Source of the DNA: Hyphomicrobiales bacterium
GTDB taxonomy: Bacteria; Pseudomonadota; Alphaproteobacteria; Rhizobiales; Xanthobacteraceae
DNA length: 14,329 nt
NCBI GenBank assembly: GCA_016210825.1
Contig: JACQTM010000207.1
Span: forward strand, 1-14,329
Direction: 5' to 3'
In this document: positions 1-6,864 of the stretch, piece after piece
Position numbering within the stretch: position 1 is the first letter of the stretch
Layout: each line of letters begins with the position of its first letter
Made by a program: the position numbers and the translations under genes
The notes under the pieces: model-generated
Seen by the model: the letters and a program-made list of their open reading frames with translations, nothing else
The model's database searches: none
What the model was told of the DNA's origin: nothing

Positions 1-417
1 CACCGGGATACCCTCGAGAAAATAGCACGCGCCATTGACCAGGATGCCATACTTGTTGAGCTGGAAATCTCCGCGCCGTGTATAAAGCTCAATGCCGACG
101 AAAACCGGCTGATTGTCGGTGACCGTGGCCGGCCGCTGAACAACGAAAAAGCCGTCGCCGTTGATCGCCATGAACGTGCCGATCGAAGCGGACTCGATGT
201 CGCCTTGCACGTTGTTGCTTCCGCGCGACAGTGAAATCACACTGCCGGACTTCTGGTGCGACACCGGCGCGTCGGGGATCAAGTCTTCGAAGCTCGTATC
301 GACGCGCTTGTATGCGGTCGTCTGCGAGTTGGCGATGTTGCCCGATACGTTTTCCAGCGCGAAGGATTGCGCGCGCAGGCCGGTCACCGCCGTGGTGAGA
401 GCGCCGAAGATACCCAT
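1..417 (-). CDS. flgE: Flagellar hook protein FlgE, N-terminal part (runs off the left edge)
   Basis: Reading leftwards from ATG at 417, the frame stays open for 139 codons to the window edge. The N-terminus (MGIFGALTTAVTGLRAQ...) and the segment SGNIANSQTTAYKR at residues 25-38 match the flagellar rod/hook N-terminal motif (Flg_bb_rod). A later FMAINGDGFFVV stretch and a TRRGDFQLNKYG segment are typical of hook and hook-like axial proteins. These subunits are exported by the flagellar type III apparatus and build the curved hook joining rod and filament, so there is no cleavable signal peptide. The start is supported by GGAGG (plus-strand cctcc at 423-427), 5 nt before the ATG. A sigma54 promoter lies 68-83 nt upstream of the start. 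FlgG or FlgF is the main alternative, but the N-terminal sequence favours FlgE. Confidence 0.85.
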   Translation of the reverse strand, partial: MGIFGALTTAVTGLRAQSFALENVSGNIANSQTTAYKRVDTSFEDLIPDAPVSHQKSGSVISLSRGSNNVQGDIESASIGTFMAINGDGFFVVQRPATVTDNQPVFVGIELYTRRGDFQLNKYGILVNGACYFLEGIPV

Positions 418-461
418 AACGAACCTCCACAAGTCCGGGCGGCCGTCCGGACGAAGAGCCT

Positions 462-477
462 AGCCGCAAATGCGGCT
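462..477. promoter_or_regulatory. Inverted repeat spanning the predicted flgE transcription start
   Basis: AGCCGCA-AA-TGCGGCT is a perfect 7-bp inverted repeat with a 2-nt centre. It covers the start point predicted from the sigma54 site (about 474). The 2-nt spacer would make a poor RNA hairpin loop, so a protein-binding site is a reasonable reading. No function is demonstrated. Confidence 0.25.
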
Positions 478-484
478 GGTCCGT

Positions 485-500
485 CGCAAGGCTCATGCCA
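485..500 (-). promoter_or_regulatory. Sigma54 (-24/-12) promoter of flgE
   Basis: On the minus strand the site reads TGGCATGAGCCTTGCG. It matches the sigma54 consensus TGGCACG-N4-TTGCW at all but the C of the -24 block and the last base, and keeps the obligatory GG-N10-GC spacing. It predicts transcription starting near 474, leaving a leader of about 57 nt before flgE. Sigma54 control of hook genes is established for Caulobacter-type polar flagella, where FlbD is the activator. Activator identity here is inferred. Confidence 0.75.
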
Positions 501-554
501 GCGGCGTTCCGTAGGCTTTTCAATGCATTAGTGAGTAGCCTGCCAACTCCGCAC

Positions 555-589
555 CGGGCGGAACTGCCGGGTGGCGGCAGGAATTGCCG
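555..589 (-). promoter_or_regulatory. Candidate enhancer: two related inverted repeats upstream of the sigma54 promoter
   Basis: Two 15-bp elements, 555-569 (CGGGCGGAACTGCCG) and 575-589 (CGGCAGGAATTGCCG), match at 12 of 15 positions. The second has perfect CGGCA/TGCCG arms around 5 bp. Their starts are exactly 20 bp apart, about two helical turns. They lie roughly 80-115 bp upstream of the predicted flgE start point, where sigma54 activators usually bind. Assignment to FlbD or a similar activator is inference. Confidence 0.45.
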
Positions 590-605
590 GGCGCCGCAAA
601 TGAGA

Positions 606-632
606 ATGGCCGGGGTCGTTAACCCCGGCCAT
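606..632 (-). terminator. Terminator hairpin after msrB
   Basis: A perfect 11-bp stem (606-616 with 622-632) encloses a 5-nt loop and starts 30 nt past the msrB stop codon. On the minus strand it is followed by TCTCATTT, a weak U-tract. The stem is strong but the tail is poor, so it may be an intrinsic terminator or an mRNA-stabilising hairpin. Confidence 0.5.
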
Positions 633-661
633 CTGCAATGGCTTTAGTTGGCAGCTTTCGA

Positions 662-1174
662 TCAGGCCGGCTTATCGACTTCCGGCACGAATTTCATGGC
701 GACGCCGTTCATGCAATAACGCAAGTTGGTCGGCGCCGGGCCATCGTCGAAGACGTGGCCGAGATGGCCGCCGCAGCGCCGGCAATGCACTTCCGTACGC
801 CGCATGAAGAATGTGTTGTCTTCTTTCGTACCGATCGCGTTCGGTAGAGGCTTGTAGAAGCTCGGCCAGCCGGTGCCGCTCTCGTATTTCGTTTCCGAGG
901 AGAACAACGGGGTATCGCAGCCCGCGCAGACGAACGTGCCCTTGCGCTTCTCTTTGTTAAGCGCGCTCGAACCCGGCCGCTCGGTGCCATGGTTGCGCAA
1001 CACGTTATACTGCATCGGATCGAGCTGCCGCCGCCATTCGGCGTCGGACTTGACGACCTCAAAGGTCTTTTCGGCGGTATCGGCCATGACATTGTCTCCA
1101 CGGAACAGTCGATATCCGGCGAACGCGGCGGTCGCGCCGGCAAGCAACGTTAGTAGACTACGACGGTTGTTCAT
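662..1174 (-). CDS. msrB: Peptide-methionine (R)-S-oxide reductase MsrB, exported
   Basis: A 170-aa protein that reduces methionine-R-sulfoxide in oxidised proteins. The MsrB domain covers about residues 38-165. Two CxxC pairs (C83/C86 and C131/C134) should bind structural zinc, followed by GTGWPSF (100-106), HLGHVFDDGP and the active-site RYCMNG with catalytic C154. The N-terminus NRRSLLTLLAGATAAFAG fits a twin-arginine signal, so a folded, zinc-loaded enzyme is probably delivered to the periplasm. The position that holds the resolving Cys in many MsrBs (GCGWPSF) is Thr101, and no cysteine exists beyond the zinc ligands and C154. The start at 1174 follows AGGAG that overlaps the msrA stop codon, so the two genes form one operon with a 9-nt gap. 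Identity is near certain; Tat export is inferred from the signal. Confidence 0.93.
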   Translation of the reverse strand: MNNRRSLLTLLAGATAAFAGYRLFRGDNVMADTAEKTFEVVKSDAEWRRQLDPMQYNVLRNHGTERPGSSALNKEKRKGTFVCAGCDTPLFSSETKYESGTGWPSFYKPLPNAIGTKEDNTFFMRRTEVHCRRCGGHLGHVFDDGPAPTNLRYCMNGVAMKFVPEVDKPA

Positions 1175-1183
1175 TCGTGTCTC

Positions 1184-1798
1184 CTATGAGCCCTTCGCTT
1201 CGGCCTTACCCCACAATTCCTCAAGCCGTTGGTCGCGTCCGCAATTCCAGCGGTAGAATTTGTATTTGGTTTGATTCCTCTGATAAAAATTCTGGTGATA
1301 GTCTTCGGCCTTATAGAACGAGCCGGCCGCGACGATTTCGGTTTCAACCTTCTTCTTCAGCTTCGCTTCCACATCTTTTTTGGAGGCTTCCGCGAGTTTT
1401 CGCTCTTCCTCGGTGCGATAGAAGATCGCGGTACGGTATTGCGAGCCGACGTCGCAGAATTGCCGGTTCTTCGCCAGCGGGTCGATGCTGCGCCAGAACT
1501 TGTCCAGCAATTCCTTGTAGGTCACCTTGATTGGATCGTAGCCGATCTCAACCGCCTCGGTGTGTCCGGTGCGGCCAGCCGAGACTTGATAATAGTTGGG
1601 ATTGGCGACATTACCGCCGGTATAGCCGGACGTGGTGCTGACGACGCCCGGCACTTTGTCGAAGTCAGCTTCCGTACACCAGAAGCAGCCACCGGCAAAA
1701 ATAGCGGTCGCGGTCTGTCCGGCCGGCACCGATTGCTGCGCCAGTGCGCCGCCGGCAAGTGTCGCGGAAAGAAGAAACGAGGCGAAGATGCGCTTCAT
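1184..1798 (-). CDS. msrA: Peptide-methionine (S)-S-oxide reductase MsrA, exported
   Basis: A 204-aa protein that reduces methionine-S-sulfoxide. It starts with a Sec-type signal peptide (MKRIFASFLLSATLAGGALA, likely cut before QQ). The catalytic GCFWC motif is at 37-41 with nucleophile C38. GRTGHTEAVEIGYDP (75-89) and CDVGSQYR (115-122) follow, and C186 near the C-terminus is a candidate resolving cysteine. The frame stays open to an ATG at 1873, but ATG 1798 has AGGA just upstream and begins the signal peptide directly, so it is preferred. It is first in the msrA-msrB operon, and both products appear exported. The pair should repair both methionine sulfoxide stereoisomers in envelope proteins. 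An electron donor such as a DsbD-like or thioredoxin-like protein is not encoded nearby. Confidence 0.94.
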   Translation of the reverse strand: MKRIFASFLLSATLAGGALAQQSVPAGQTATAIFAGGCFWCTEADFDKVPGVVSTTSGYTGGNVANPNYYQVSAGRTGHTEAVEIGYDPIKVTYKELLDKFWRSIDPLAKNRQFCDVGSQYRTAIFYRTEEERKLAEASKKDVEAKLKKKVETEIVAAGSFYKAEDYHQNFYQRNQTKYKFYRWNCGRDQRLEELWGKAEAKGS

Positions 1799-1981
1799 GG
1801 TTTCCTGCATACGATGTTTCGTGCGCCAGATATGGGCTGTTGTTAGCCGATTTCGACAAGCGTTGGACTTCAATTCGGGTCACGTTCGCGCGACTGTTTC
1901 GTGTCCGAAAGTAAGCCAATTATGCGCCTTGCCGGACCCAAAGAACCGTGGCTAGTGTCGCCTGTCCTTTACGGAGTTTTA

Positions 1982-2827
1982 ATGCGCTTCGAAGGCACCA
2001 AAGGCTATGTCGCGACCGACGACCTGAAGGTTGCGGTCAACGCCGCGATCACGCTTGAACGGCCCCTGCTGGTCAAGGGCGAGCCCGGCACCGGCAAGAC
2101 CGTGCTCGCGCTCGAGATCGCGAAAAGCGTCAGCGCACCGCTGATTGAATGGCACGTCAAATCCACCACGAAAGCCTTGCAGGGGCTCTATGAATACGAC
2201 GCGGTCTCGCGGCTCCGCGACAGCCAGCTTGGCGATGAGCGCGTGCGCGACATCCGCAACTACATCAAGCGCGGCAAGCTGTGGGACGCTTTCGTCGCCG
2301 ACGAGCGCCCGGTGCTGCTGATTGACGAAATCGACAAGGCTGATATCGAGTTCCCGAACGACCTGCTACAGGAACTCGACCGCATGGAGTTCTTTGTCTA
2401 CGAGACCGGCGAAACGGTGAAGGCGCGCCGCCGCCCGATCGTGGTCATTACCTCAAACAACGAAAAGGAATTGCCGGACGCCTTCCTGCGCCGCTGCTTC
2501 TTTCACTATATCCGCTTCCCCGATGCTGACACCATGCGCGCGATCATTGAGGTGCATTTCCCCGGCATTAAGCAGCGCCTCGTGGCGGAGGCACTCAAGC
2601 TGTTCTACGAGGTGCGCGAGGTGCCCGGCCTGAAGAAGAAGCCGTCGACCTCCGAATTGCTCGACTGGCTCAAGCTGCTCATGGTCGAGGACATCGGGCC
2701 GGAAATCTTGCGTGAGCGCGATCCGAAAAAGCTGATCCCGCCACTGCACGGCGCGCTGCTCAAGAACGAGCAGGACGTGCATTTGTTCGAGCGGCTGGCA
2801 TTCATGACGAGACGGGACGGCCGCTGA
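1982..2827 (+). CDS. MoxR-family AAA+ ATPase
   Basis: A 281-aa ATPase. Walker A is GEPGTGKT (33-40), Walker B VLLIDE (111-116), sensor 1 around SNN (158-160), and an arginine-finger region FLRRC (168-172). MoxR ATPases act as chaperones that mature or metallate partner proteins, usually with a VWA-domain protein encoded next door. The frame extends upstream to 1901, but ATG 1982 has GGAG 5 nt before it and begins where homologues of this type typically start (MRFEGTKGYVAT). No VWA gene follows: the next gene is a DNA polymerase with its own promoter. It is divergent from msrA with 183 bp between. The gene appears full length. The client protein cannot be told from this window. Confidence 0.88.
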   Translation: MRFEGTKGYVATDDLKVAVNAAITLERPLLVKGEPGTGKTVLALEIAKSVSAPLIEWHVKSTTKALQGLYEYDAVSRLRDSQLGDERVRDIRNYIKRGKLWDAFVADERPVLLIDEIDKADIEFPNDLLQELDRMEFFVYETGETVKARRRPIVVITSNNEKELPDAFLRRCFFHYIRFPDADTMRAIIEVHFPGIKQRLVAEALKLFYEVREVPGLKKKPSTSELLDWLKLLMVEDIGPEILRERDPKKLIPPLHGALLKNEQDVHLFERLAFMTRRDGR

Positions 2828-2871
2828 CGCGGCCTTTGCATGACGCGGCGAGAAGAACGCTGATTTAAGCG

Positions 2872-2901
2872 TTGACTCTCTTGTTCACGTTATGTTCTCA
2901 T
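2872..2901 (+). promoter_or_regulatory. Promoter of the SOS polymerase operon
   Basis: TTGACT at 2872-2877 is a good -35 box. A plausible but weak -10 (TCTCAT, 2896-2901) follows at an 18-bp spacing. The LexA box fills the space between them, so bound LexA would block RNA polymerase. The -35 is convincing; the -10 is tentative. Confidence 0.5.
2883..2897 (+). promoter_or_regulatory. LexA (SOS) box, GTTC-N7-GTTC
   Basis: GTTCACGTTATGTTC matches the alphaproteobacterial LexA operator, a direct repeat GTTC-N7-GTTC, exactly. This form is characteristic of Alphaproteobacteria and differs from the gammaproteobacterial CTGT-N8-ACAG palindrome. It lies 32 nt before the polymerase start codon, overlapping the promoter. 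It predicts repression by LexA and induction after RecA-dependent LexA cleavage. Confidence 0.85.
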
Positions 2902-2929
2902 CGCTTCCCCCCAGGCAAGGAGGGAAGCT

Positions 2930-4180
2930 ATGCGCCGTCCCGCCGATATCGAACGCCTATATATCGACTTCGACGGCTTCTTTGCGTCGGTCGAGCAACA
3001 GGCGCATCGGCACCTGCGCGGCAAACCCGTCGGCGTCGTGCCATTCAAGGATGCGGAGCATACCTGCGTCATCGCCTGCTCGCGGGAAGCAAAACTTCGC
3101 GGCGTTAAGAATGTGATGAACATCGCGGAAGCGCGCGAGCGTTGTCCCGATATTATTCTCGTGCCGCAGTCGCCCGATCTCTACCGCCGCGCGCATAATA
3201 CGCTGCTGTCGGAAATCTCCGCCGTCATTCCCATCGATGCAGTCAAATCGATTGATGAATTAACTTGCCGTATTTCGCCGTCCGAACGCGGCGATCCGTG
3301 TGCGCTTGGCCTGCGCATCAAGAAGCGTGTTGCCGACAATATCGGCCCTTTTATCACCTGCTCGATTGGCTTTGCGGCCAATCGGCAACTCGCCAAGATG
3401 GCCTGCAAGGCGGGGAAGCCGAACGGCAATATGGTCTGGCATCCGGACGACATGCCGGGGCCGCTGCTCAAACTCACCTTGCGCGACATTCCCGGCATCG
3501 GCGGACGCATGGAGCAACGGCTGATGCGTTTCGGTATCACGTCGATCGCTTCCCTGCTCGCCACGCAGCCCAAGCACATGCGCAAGCTCTGGGGCAACGT
3601 GACCGGCGAACGTCTGTGGTACGCGCTGCACGGTTACGACGTGCAAACGCCGGCCTCTGGGCGCGGGATGTATGGCCACGGCCGCGTGCTGCCGCCGGAT
3701 TACCGCACGGCCGAGCATGCAAAATCGGCGTCCAGGCTGCTGCTGATCAAGACGGCGCGCAGAATGCGGCGCGATGGGTGGAATGCGGGACGCGTCTGGC
3801 TTTGGCTCGAATTAATGGGTGACGATTCCGTGCATCGCAGCGCATGGCTGCCTGCGGTGCACGACGATCAGGCCGTGCTGACGGCGTTGGAAGGTTTATG
3901 GGCTAACGCGCGGGGAAGCTTGCCGCGCCGTGCACGGATTCTTCGTCTCGGCGTCACGCTGCTTGAGCTCACGCCCGCCAAAGAACGCCAGCTCGACATC
4001 CTGCTCAATGACGACAAGAAGCGTCGCCAGTGCGAAAAGGCGACTGCGGCCATGGACGCGCTCAACCGGAAATACGGGCGCACGCTCGTCAGCATCGGGC
4101 CGTGGACGCCGCCGCCAGGCGGCTATGCCGGGGGCAAAATCAGTTACACCCGGATTCCCCGCGTGGAGGACTTTTGGTGA
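2930..4180 (+). CDS. SOS-regulated Y-family translesion DNA polymerase
   Basis: A 416-aa polymerase. The first catalytic motif is YIDFDGFFASVE with metal ligand D13 and steric-gate residue F18; the second is SIDE with D109/E110. SIGFAANRQLAKMACKAGKPNG-like palm sequence (145-166), a helix-hairpin-helix around DIPGIGGR (186-193) and a little-finger domain from about 250 follow. QLDIL at 354-358 resembles a beta-clamp-binding motif. All catalytic acids are kept, so unlike ImuB it should be active in copying damaged templates. The start follows a very strong AAGGAGG (2917-2923), and a LexA box overlaps the promoter. The stop overlaps the next gene by 4 nt. It belongs to the DinB/UmuC superfamily but lacks the exact DinB signature (DFDGFF rather than DMDCFF), so no symbol is given. 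Relatives may be labelled ImpB, which refers to plasmid mutagenesis genes, not type VI secretion. Confidence 0.9.
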   Translation: MRRPADIERLYIDFDGFFASVEQQAHRHLRGKPVGVVPFKDAEHTCVIACSREAKLRGVKNVMNIAEARERCPDIILVPQSPDLYRRAHNTLLSEISAVIPIDAVKSIDELTCRISPSERGDPCALGLRIKKRVADNIGPFITCSIGFAANRQLAKMACKAGKPNGNMVWHPDDMPGPLLKLTLRDIPGIGGRMEQRLMRFGITSIASLLATQPKHMRKLWGNVTGERLWYALHGYDVQTPASGRGMYGHGRVLPPDYRTAEHAKSASRLLLIKTARRMRRDGWNAGRVWLWLELMGDDSVHRSAWLPAVHDDQAVLTALEGLWANARGSLPRRARILRLGVTLLELTPAKERQLDILLNDDKKRRQCEKATAAMDALNRKYGRTLVSIGPWTPPPGGYAGGKISYTRIPRVEDFW

Positions 4181-4428
4181 ACTGGAAAACGGATTTGAAG
4201 CTGTCCGATCTCGATGCCGCGACGGCTATCGAAGTTGTGTGCAAACGTTGCGGTCTCGCTCGCTACGAGACGCCGGCGCAACTCATCACACAAGAGGGAT
4301 TTAGCAACCTCTATCTCGACGAGGTGGAATACACCCTGCATTGCCAAGATCGTTTTTGTCGCGGCGGCGTGCGCATTTCACTTATTCACGACGACAAAAA
4401 CGAGGGCTTTGTCGGCGGGATGGCGTGA
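4177..4428 (+). CDS. Small Cys4 putative zinc-ribbon protein coupled to the polymerase
   Basis: An 83-aa protein starting at GTG 4177, which overlaps the polymerase stop (GTGA), with GGAGG at 4165-4169, 7 nt upstream. This is classical translational coupling. An upstream ATG at 4030 in the same frame lies deep inside the polymerase and has no comparable site, so GTG is preferred. Residues C22-x2-C25 and C56-x4-C61 could form one four-cysteine zinc site, separated by 30 residues that include an acidic/hydrophobic stretch (NLYLDEVEYTL). There is no signal peptide or membrane helix. I do not recognise the family. The shared operon and LexA control imply a role in DNA damage tolerance, perhaps as a polymerase cofactor or DNA-binding accessory. 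That role is inference. Confidence 0.8.
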   Translation: MNWKTDLKLSDLDAATAIEVVCKRCGLARYETPAQLITQEGFSNLYLDEVEYTLHCQDRFCRGGVRISLIHDDKNEGFVGGMA

Positions 4429-4592
4429 TCGTACCAGCGCCGCGGAATCTGTATCTAATGACCCTCGAGATAAACGTAATTTTTCCAGCTAACCATTCGT
4501 AGCAGGACGCGCCGCACGATGGCGACATGATGCCAATGGACGGCCGCGAAGCCAGCCTATGCATGACTGCGGCGCGCGGATCGCCGACGTGT

Positions 4593-5321
4593 TTATATTT
4601 GCGACGATGAGTCCGACGGTGTCACAGGCGTCACGGTGCTGGCATCCCTGACCCAGCCGTGCTGACCGGCGAACGCGATGACCCTGCTCGCAATATCGTT
4701 GCCAATCCGGCGCGCCAGCGCTGCCACGTCCGGGGAGAGCTTTTCCGATCCTCCTCCGGCGGCGCCGCCACGCACGGGTGCCGATCTCGCGCCCGGCTCG
4801 GTTGTGAAATTGAGGATGTTCTTGCGGCCGGCCCATGACATGTGCGTGAGTTGCACGTCCGCAACTGTCGGGCTCTTGACTCCGCTAAATGTAGTGCTCT
4901 TGCTCTTTGCATTTTTTGCCGGTTCGGGACCGCGAACACGGCCGGTGATGATGAGCGTTGGCTCGTCTCCCAGCGCGATGTCCACGCTGCCGGGCGACGC
5001 TTTTAAGCCAGCGTCGCGCAATGCCGCGATCGCAGTTTCGGTAATGACATTGCTGACGCGTTGGGCGGTCTCAGCCTTGATTGCCGCCGACGGCTTGCCT
5101 TTCATTTCCTGTGCGACGCGGGCGACGAGATTGCGATCGGCAATAACGATCTCCGGCGCAAAATCAAATTGGCTCACCATCACGGTGGTCGGCTTAGCGA
5201 TAAAGCCCGTGACAATTTGACCGTCAGTGCCAGTCGTCTGCGTCTGCGCGCAGGCACCCAAGAAAAGGGCCGTAATGCCGAACATGGCGGCCCGATAATG
5301 CGTATGACGCAATGGCCCCAT
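4593..5321 (-). CDS. Putative outer-membrane lipoprotein, DUF4410-like
   Basis: A 242-aa protein with a lipoprotein signal: positive residues R5 and R10, a hydrophobic stretch, then lipobox LGAC with C24 as the acylated cysteine. ATG 5321 is preferred over ATG 5285 because only the longer form has a charged n-region; the ribosome site is weak (GGGA) in both. The mature part has a segment reading TTVMVSQFDFAPEIV, a middle alpha/beta region with an LIITGRVRG strand, a Gly/Ala-rich linker near 187-191 and a Ser/Thr-rich tail. This organisation resembles DUF4410 lipoproteins of unknown function. It lies downstream of the FAD oxidase on the same strand, 87 nt away, possibly co-transcribed. The family assignment is tentative; the lipoprotein call is firm. 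Confidence 0.75.
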   Translation of the reverse strand: MGPLRHTHYRAAMFGITALFLGACAQTQTTGTDGQIVTGFIAKPTTVMVSQFDFAPEIVIADRNLVARVAQEMKGKPSAAIKAETAQRVSNVITETAIAALRDAGLKASPGSVDIALGDEPTLIITGRVRGPEPAKNAKSKSTTFSGVKSPTVADVQLTHMSWAGRKNILNFTTEPGARSAPVRGGAAGGGSEKLSPDVAALARRIGNDIASRVIAFAGQHGWVRDASTVTPVTPSDSSSQI

Positions 5322-5395
5322 CCCTGTCCCGTTCGAGCCGAATCATAACACACCGGCACGTCCAATCACATGGGGCGTGCGGCCGGAAATGCTTC

Positions 5396-5410
5396 ATTGA
5401 TCAATGCATT
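5396..5410. repeat. Overlapping AT-rich palindromes
   Basis: ATTGATCAAT (5396-5405) and AATGCATT (5403-5410) overlap at the oxidase stop codon, upstream of the lipoprotein gene. They could be an operator, but the short length makes chance occurrence plausible. Confidence 0.2.
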
Positions 5411-6830
5411 AATTGGCGCGACGGCCGGTTAGCGAGGCGGCAATCGCACCGAGCCGCTGCGCGATCGACGAAAGGAAACGCATGGTAGCATTGACCATTG
5501 CCGCGCCTGCGAATTGTGGCAACGTCACCGGCCAAGCGTCGCGTTTTCGCGCCAATCCGTCCCGCGCCTGGTTTGTCCAGTAGCGGGTCTGCGCGCCAGC
5601 ACGGCCAAAAAGCCCGCCGGCCCACACCAGCTGGTAGGGCGCAAACAGCCGCCAAGTATCGTCGCCCTCGACGATTGCGCGCGCAATCAATTCGCCTGCC
5701 ATCGCCGTGGTGTTGAGCCCATGGCCGCCAAATCCGCTTGCAACCCAAAGCCCAGGCGACATTTCGCCGATCTGCGGCATCCGGTGGACGGCATTGCCCA
5801 GCATGCCGGTCCAGGCATATTCGATCTCAACCGGGCCGAGCTGCGGATAGAGCCGAGCGATGTCGCCCGCGAGCCCTTTCACGTAACGCTTGGGATTACC
5901 GGACCAAGTAGTCATGCGGCCCGACAGCATCAGCCGGTCGCCGCCGACGATGCGATAATGATTGTCGGCCCAGTCGGTATCGCTCACCCCGCCGCCATAG
6001 GTCACCGCACCGGCGAGCCGTTCACCGAGCGGCGCGGTGGTAATGATGTAGGTCGAGATCGGCAGCAGCGTTGCAGCCAGCCGCGGCATCAGCGCGCCGA
6101 GATGGGTATTACCCGCGAGCACGACGTGGGCGGCGCGAATGCGCGCGCCCGGAGTGGTTATGCGCTTGCGCACGCCAGCCGGATCCATCGACAAAGCCGG
6201 CGTCTCTTCGAATATCCGCGCGCCGTCAGCCTCCGCCGCATTGGCGAGCGCCAGCGCATAGTTGAGCGGATGGATGAGAAAGGCGTCGCGATAGCTTACC
6301 GCCTGGAAATATTGCTCGCTCTTGAGCGTTGCGCGCACGCGCTCGACCGGCCATACCTCGACATTGGCGCCAAACGAGCCCGCGAGCAGATCGACATCCG
6401 CGGCAATCCGTTCCGGTTCGTCGTGTTTTGAGACTGCGAGCCAACCTTCCCCGTCCCGCACGCCCGCAAGTTTGCCGTCGCGTATCGTGCGATGAACATA
6501 ATCGAGTCCCCTGCGCGAGAGCGCCCATAATTCCCTGGCATGATCGAGCCCGATGCGAGCGGCAATCTTATCCATACCTTGTGCGAAGCCTGGCAGCACG
6601 AAGCCGGTGTTGCGCCCCGACGCATTACAGGCAATCCTCCGCGTCTCGAGGATTACGACCGACCAGCCGCGCTGCGCCACCTCGCGCGCCACCGTTAACC
6701 CGGCAAGGCCGCCGCCGACGACGCAAACATCGACATCGATATCGATGGTCAACCGTGGGCGCGACCGGCTGCCGGACATCGTTGCGGCAAACCAGCTCGA
6801 TCCATAGATCGCGGGATCGATCTCTTTCAT
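5409..6830 (-). CDS. FAD-dependent oxidoreductase (DAO family, amine/amino-acid oxidase type)
   Basis: A 473-aa flavoprotein. The N-terminal Rossmann motif is VVGGGLAGLTVA (37-48), with acidic E62 at the end of the second strand for the ribose of FAD. GRNTGF and, near residue 370, VASGFGGHGLNTTAMAGELIA are typical of D-amino-acid oxidase/glycine oxidase/gamma-glutamylputrescine oxidase relatives. Such enzymes oxidise a secondary or primary amine and reduce oxygen to peroxide; the substrate is not readable from sequence. The N-terminus YGSSWFAAT resembles gamma-glutamylputrescine oxidase-type proteins. The last 50 residues form a basic amphipathic helix region that could touch the membrane. 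The ATG at 6830 has no good ribosome site, so expression may be weak or the start may differ slightly. Length fits the family. Confidence 0.82.
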   Translation of the reverse strand: MKEIDPAIYGSSWFAATMSGSRSRPRLTIDIDVDVCVVGGGLAGLTVAREVAQRGWSVVILETRRIACNASGRNTGFVLPGFAQGMDKIAARIGLDHARELWALSRRGLDYVHRTIRDGKLAGVRDGEGWLAVSKHDEPERIAADVDLLAGSFGANVEVWPVERVRATLKSEQYFQAVSYRDAFLIHPLNYALALANAAEADGARIFEETPALSMDPAGVRKRITTPGARIRAAHVVLAGNTHLGALMPRLAATLLPISTYIITTAPLGERLAGAVTYGGGVSDTDWADNHYRIVGGDRLMLSGRMTTWSGNPKRYVKGLAGDIARLYPQLGPVEIEYAWTGMLGNAVHRMPQIGEMSPGLWVASGFGGHGLNTTAMAGELIARAIVEGDDTWRLFAPYQLVWAGGLFGRAGAQTRYWTNQARDGLARKRDAWPVTLPQFAGAAMVNATMRFLSSIAQRLGAIAASLTGRRAN

Positions 6831-6864
6831 TGGGCAATGCTCATGAATGGATTTGAAATGGACA

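Noticed and set aside
1229..1846. Plus-strand open frame of 205 codons opposite msrA
   Set aside because: It mirrors MsrA coding sequence; no recognised domain or ribosome site.
2930..4180. Type VI secretion protein label (ImpB) for the polymerase
   Set aside because: Catalytic DFD and SIDE motifs, helix-hairpin-helix and clamp motif identify a Y-family polymerase; no type VI features or neighbours.
4429..4592. Terminator between the convergent Cys4-protein and lipoprotein genes
   Set aside because: No stem with a T-tract was found; termination here may be Rho-dependent.
5514..6431. Long plus-strand open frame (305 codons) opposite the FAD oxidase
   Set aside because: It lies wholly antisense to a well-conserved gene, has an Arg/His/Pro-rich composition typical of antisense GC-rich frames, and matches no family.
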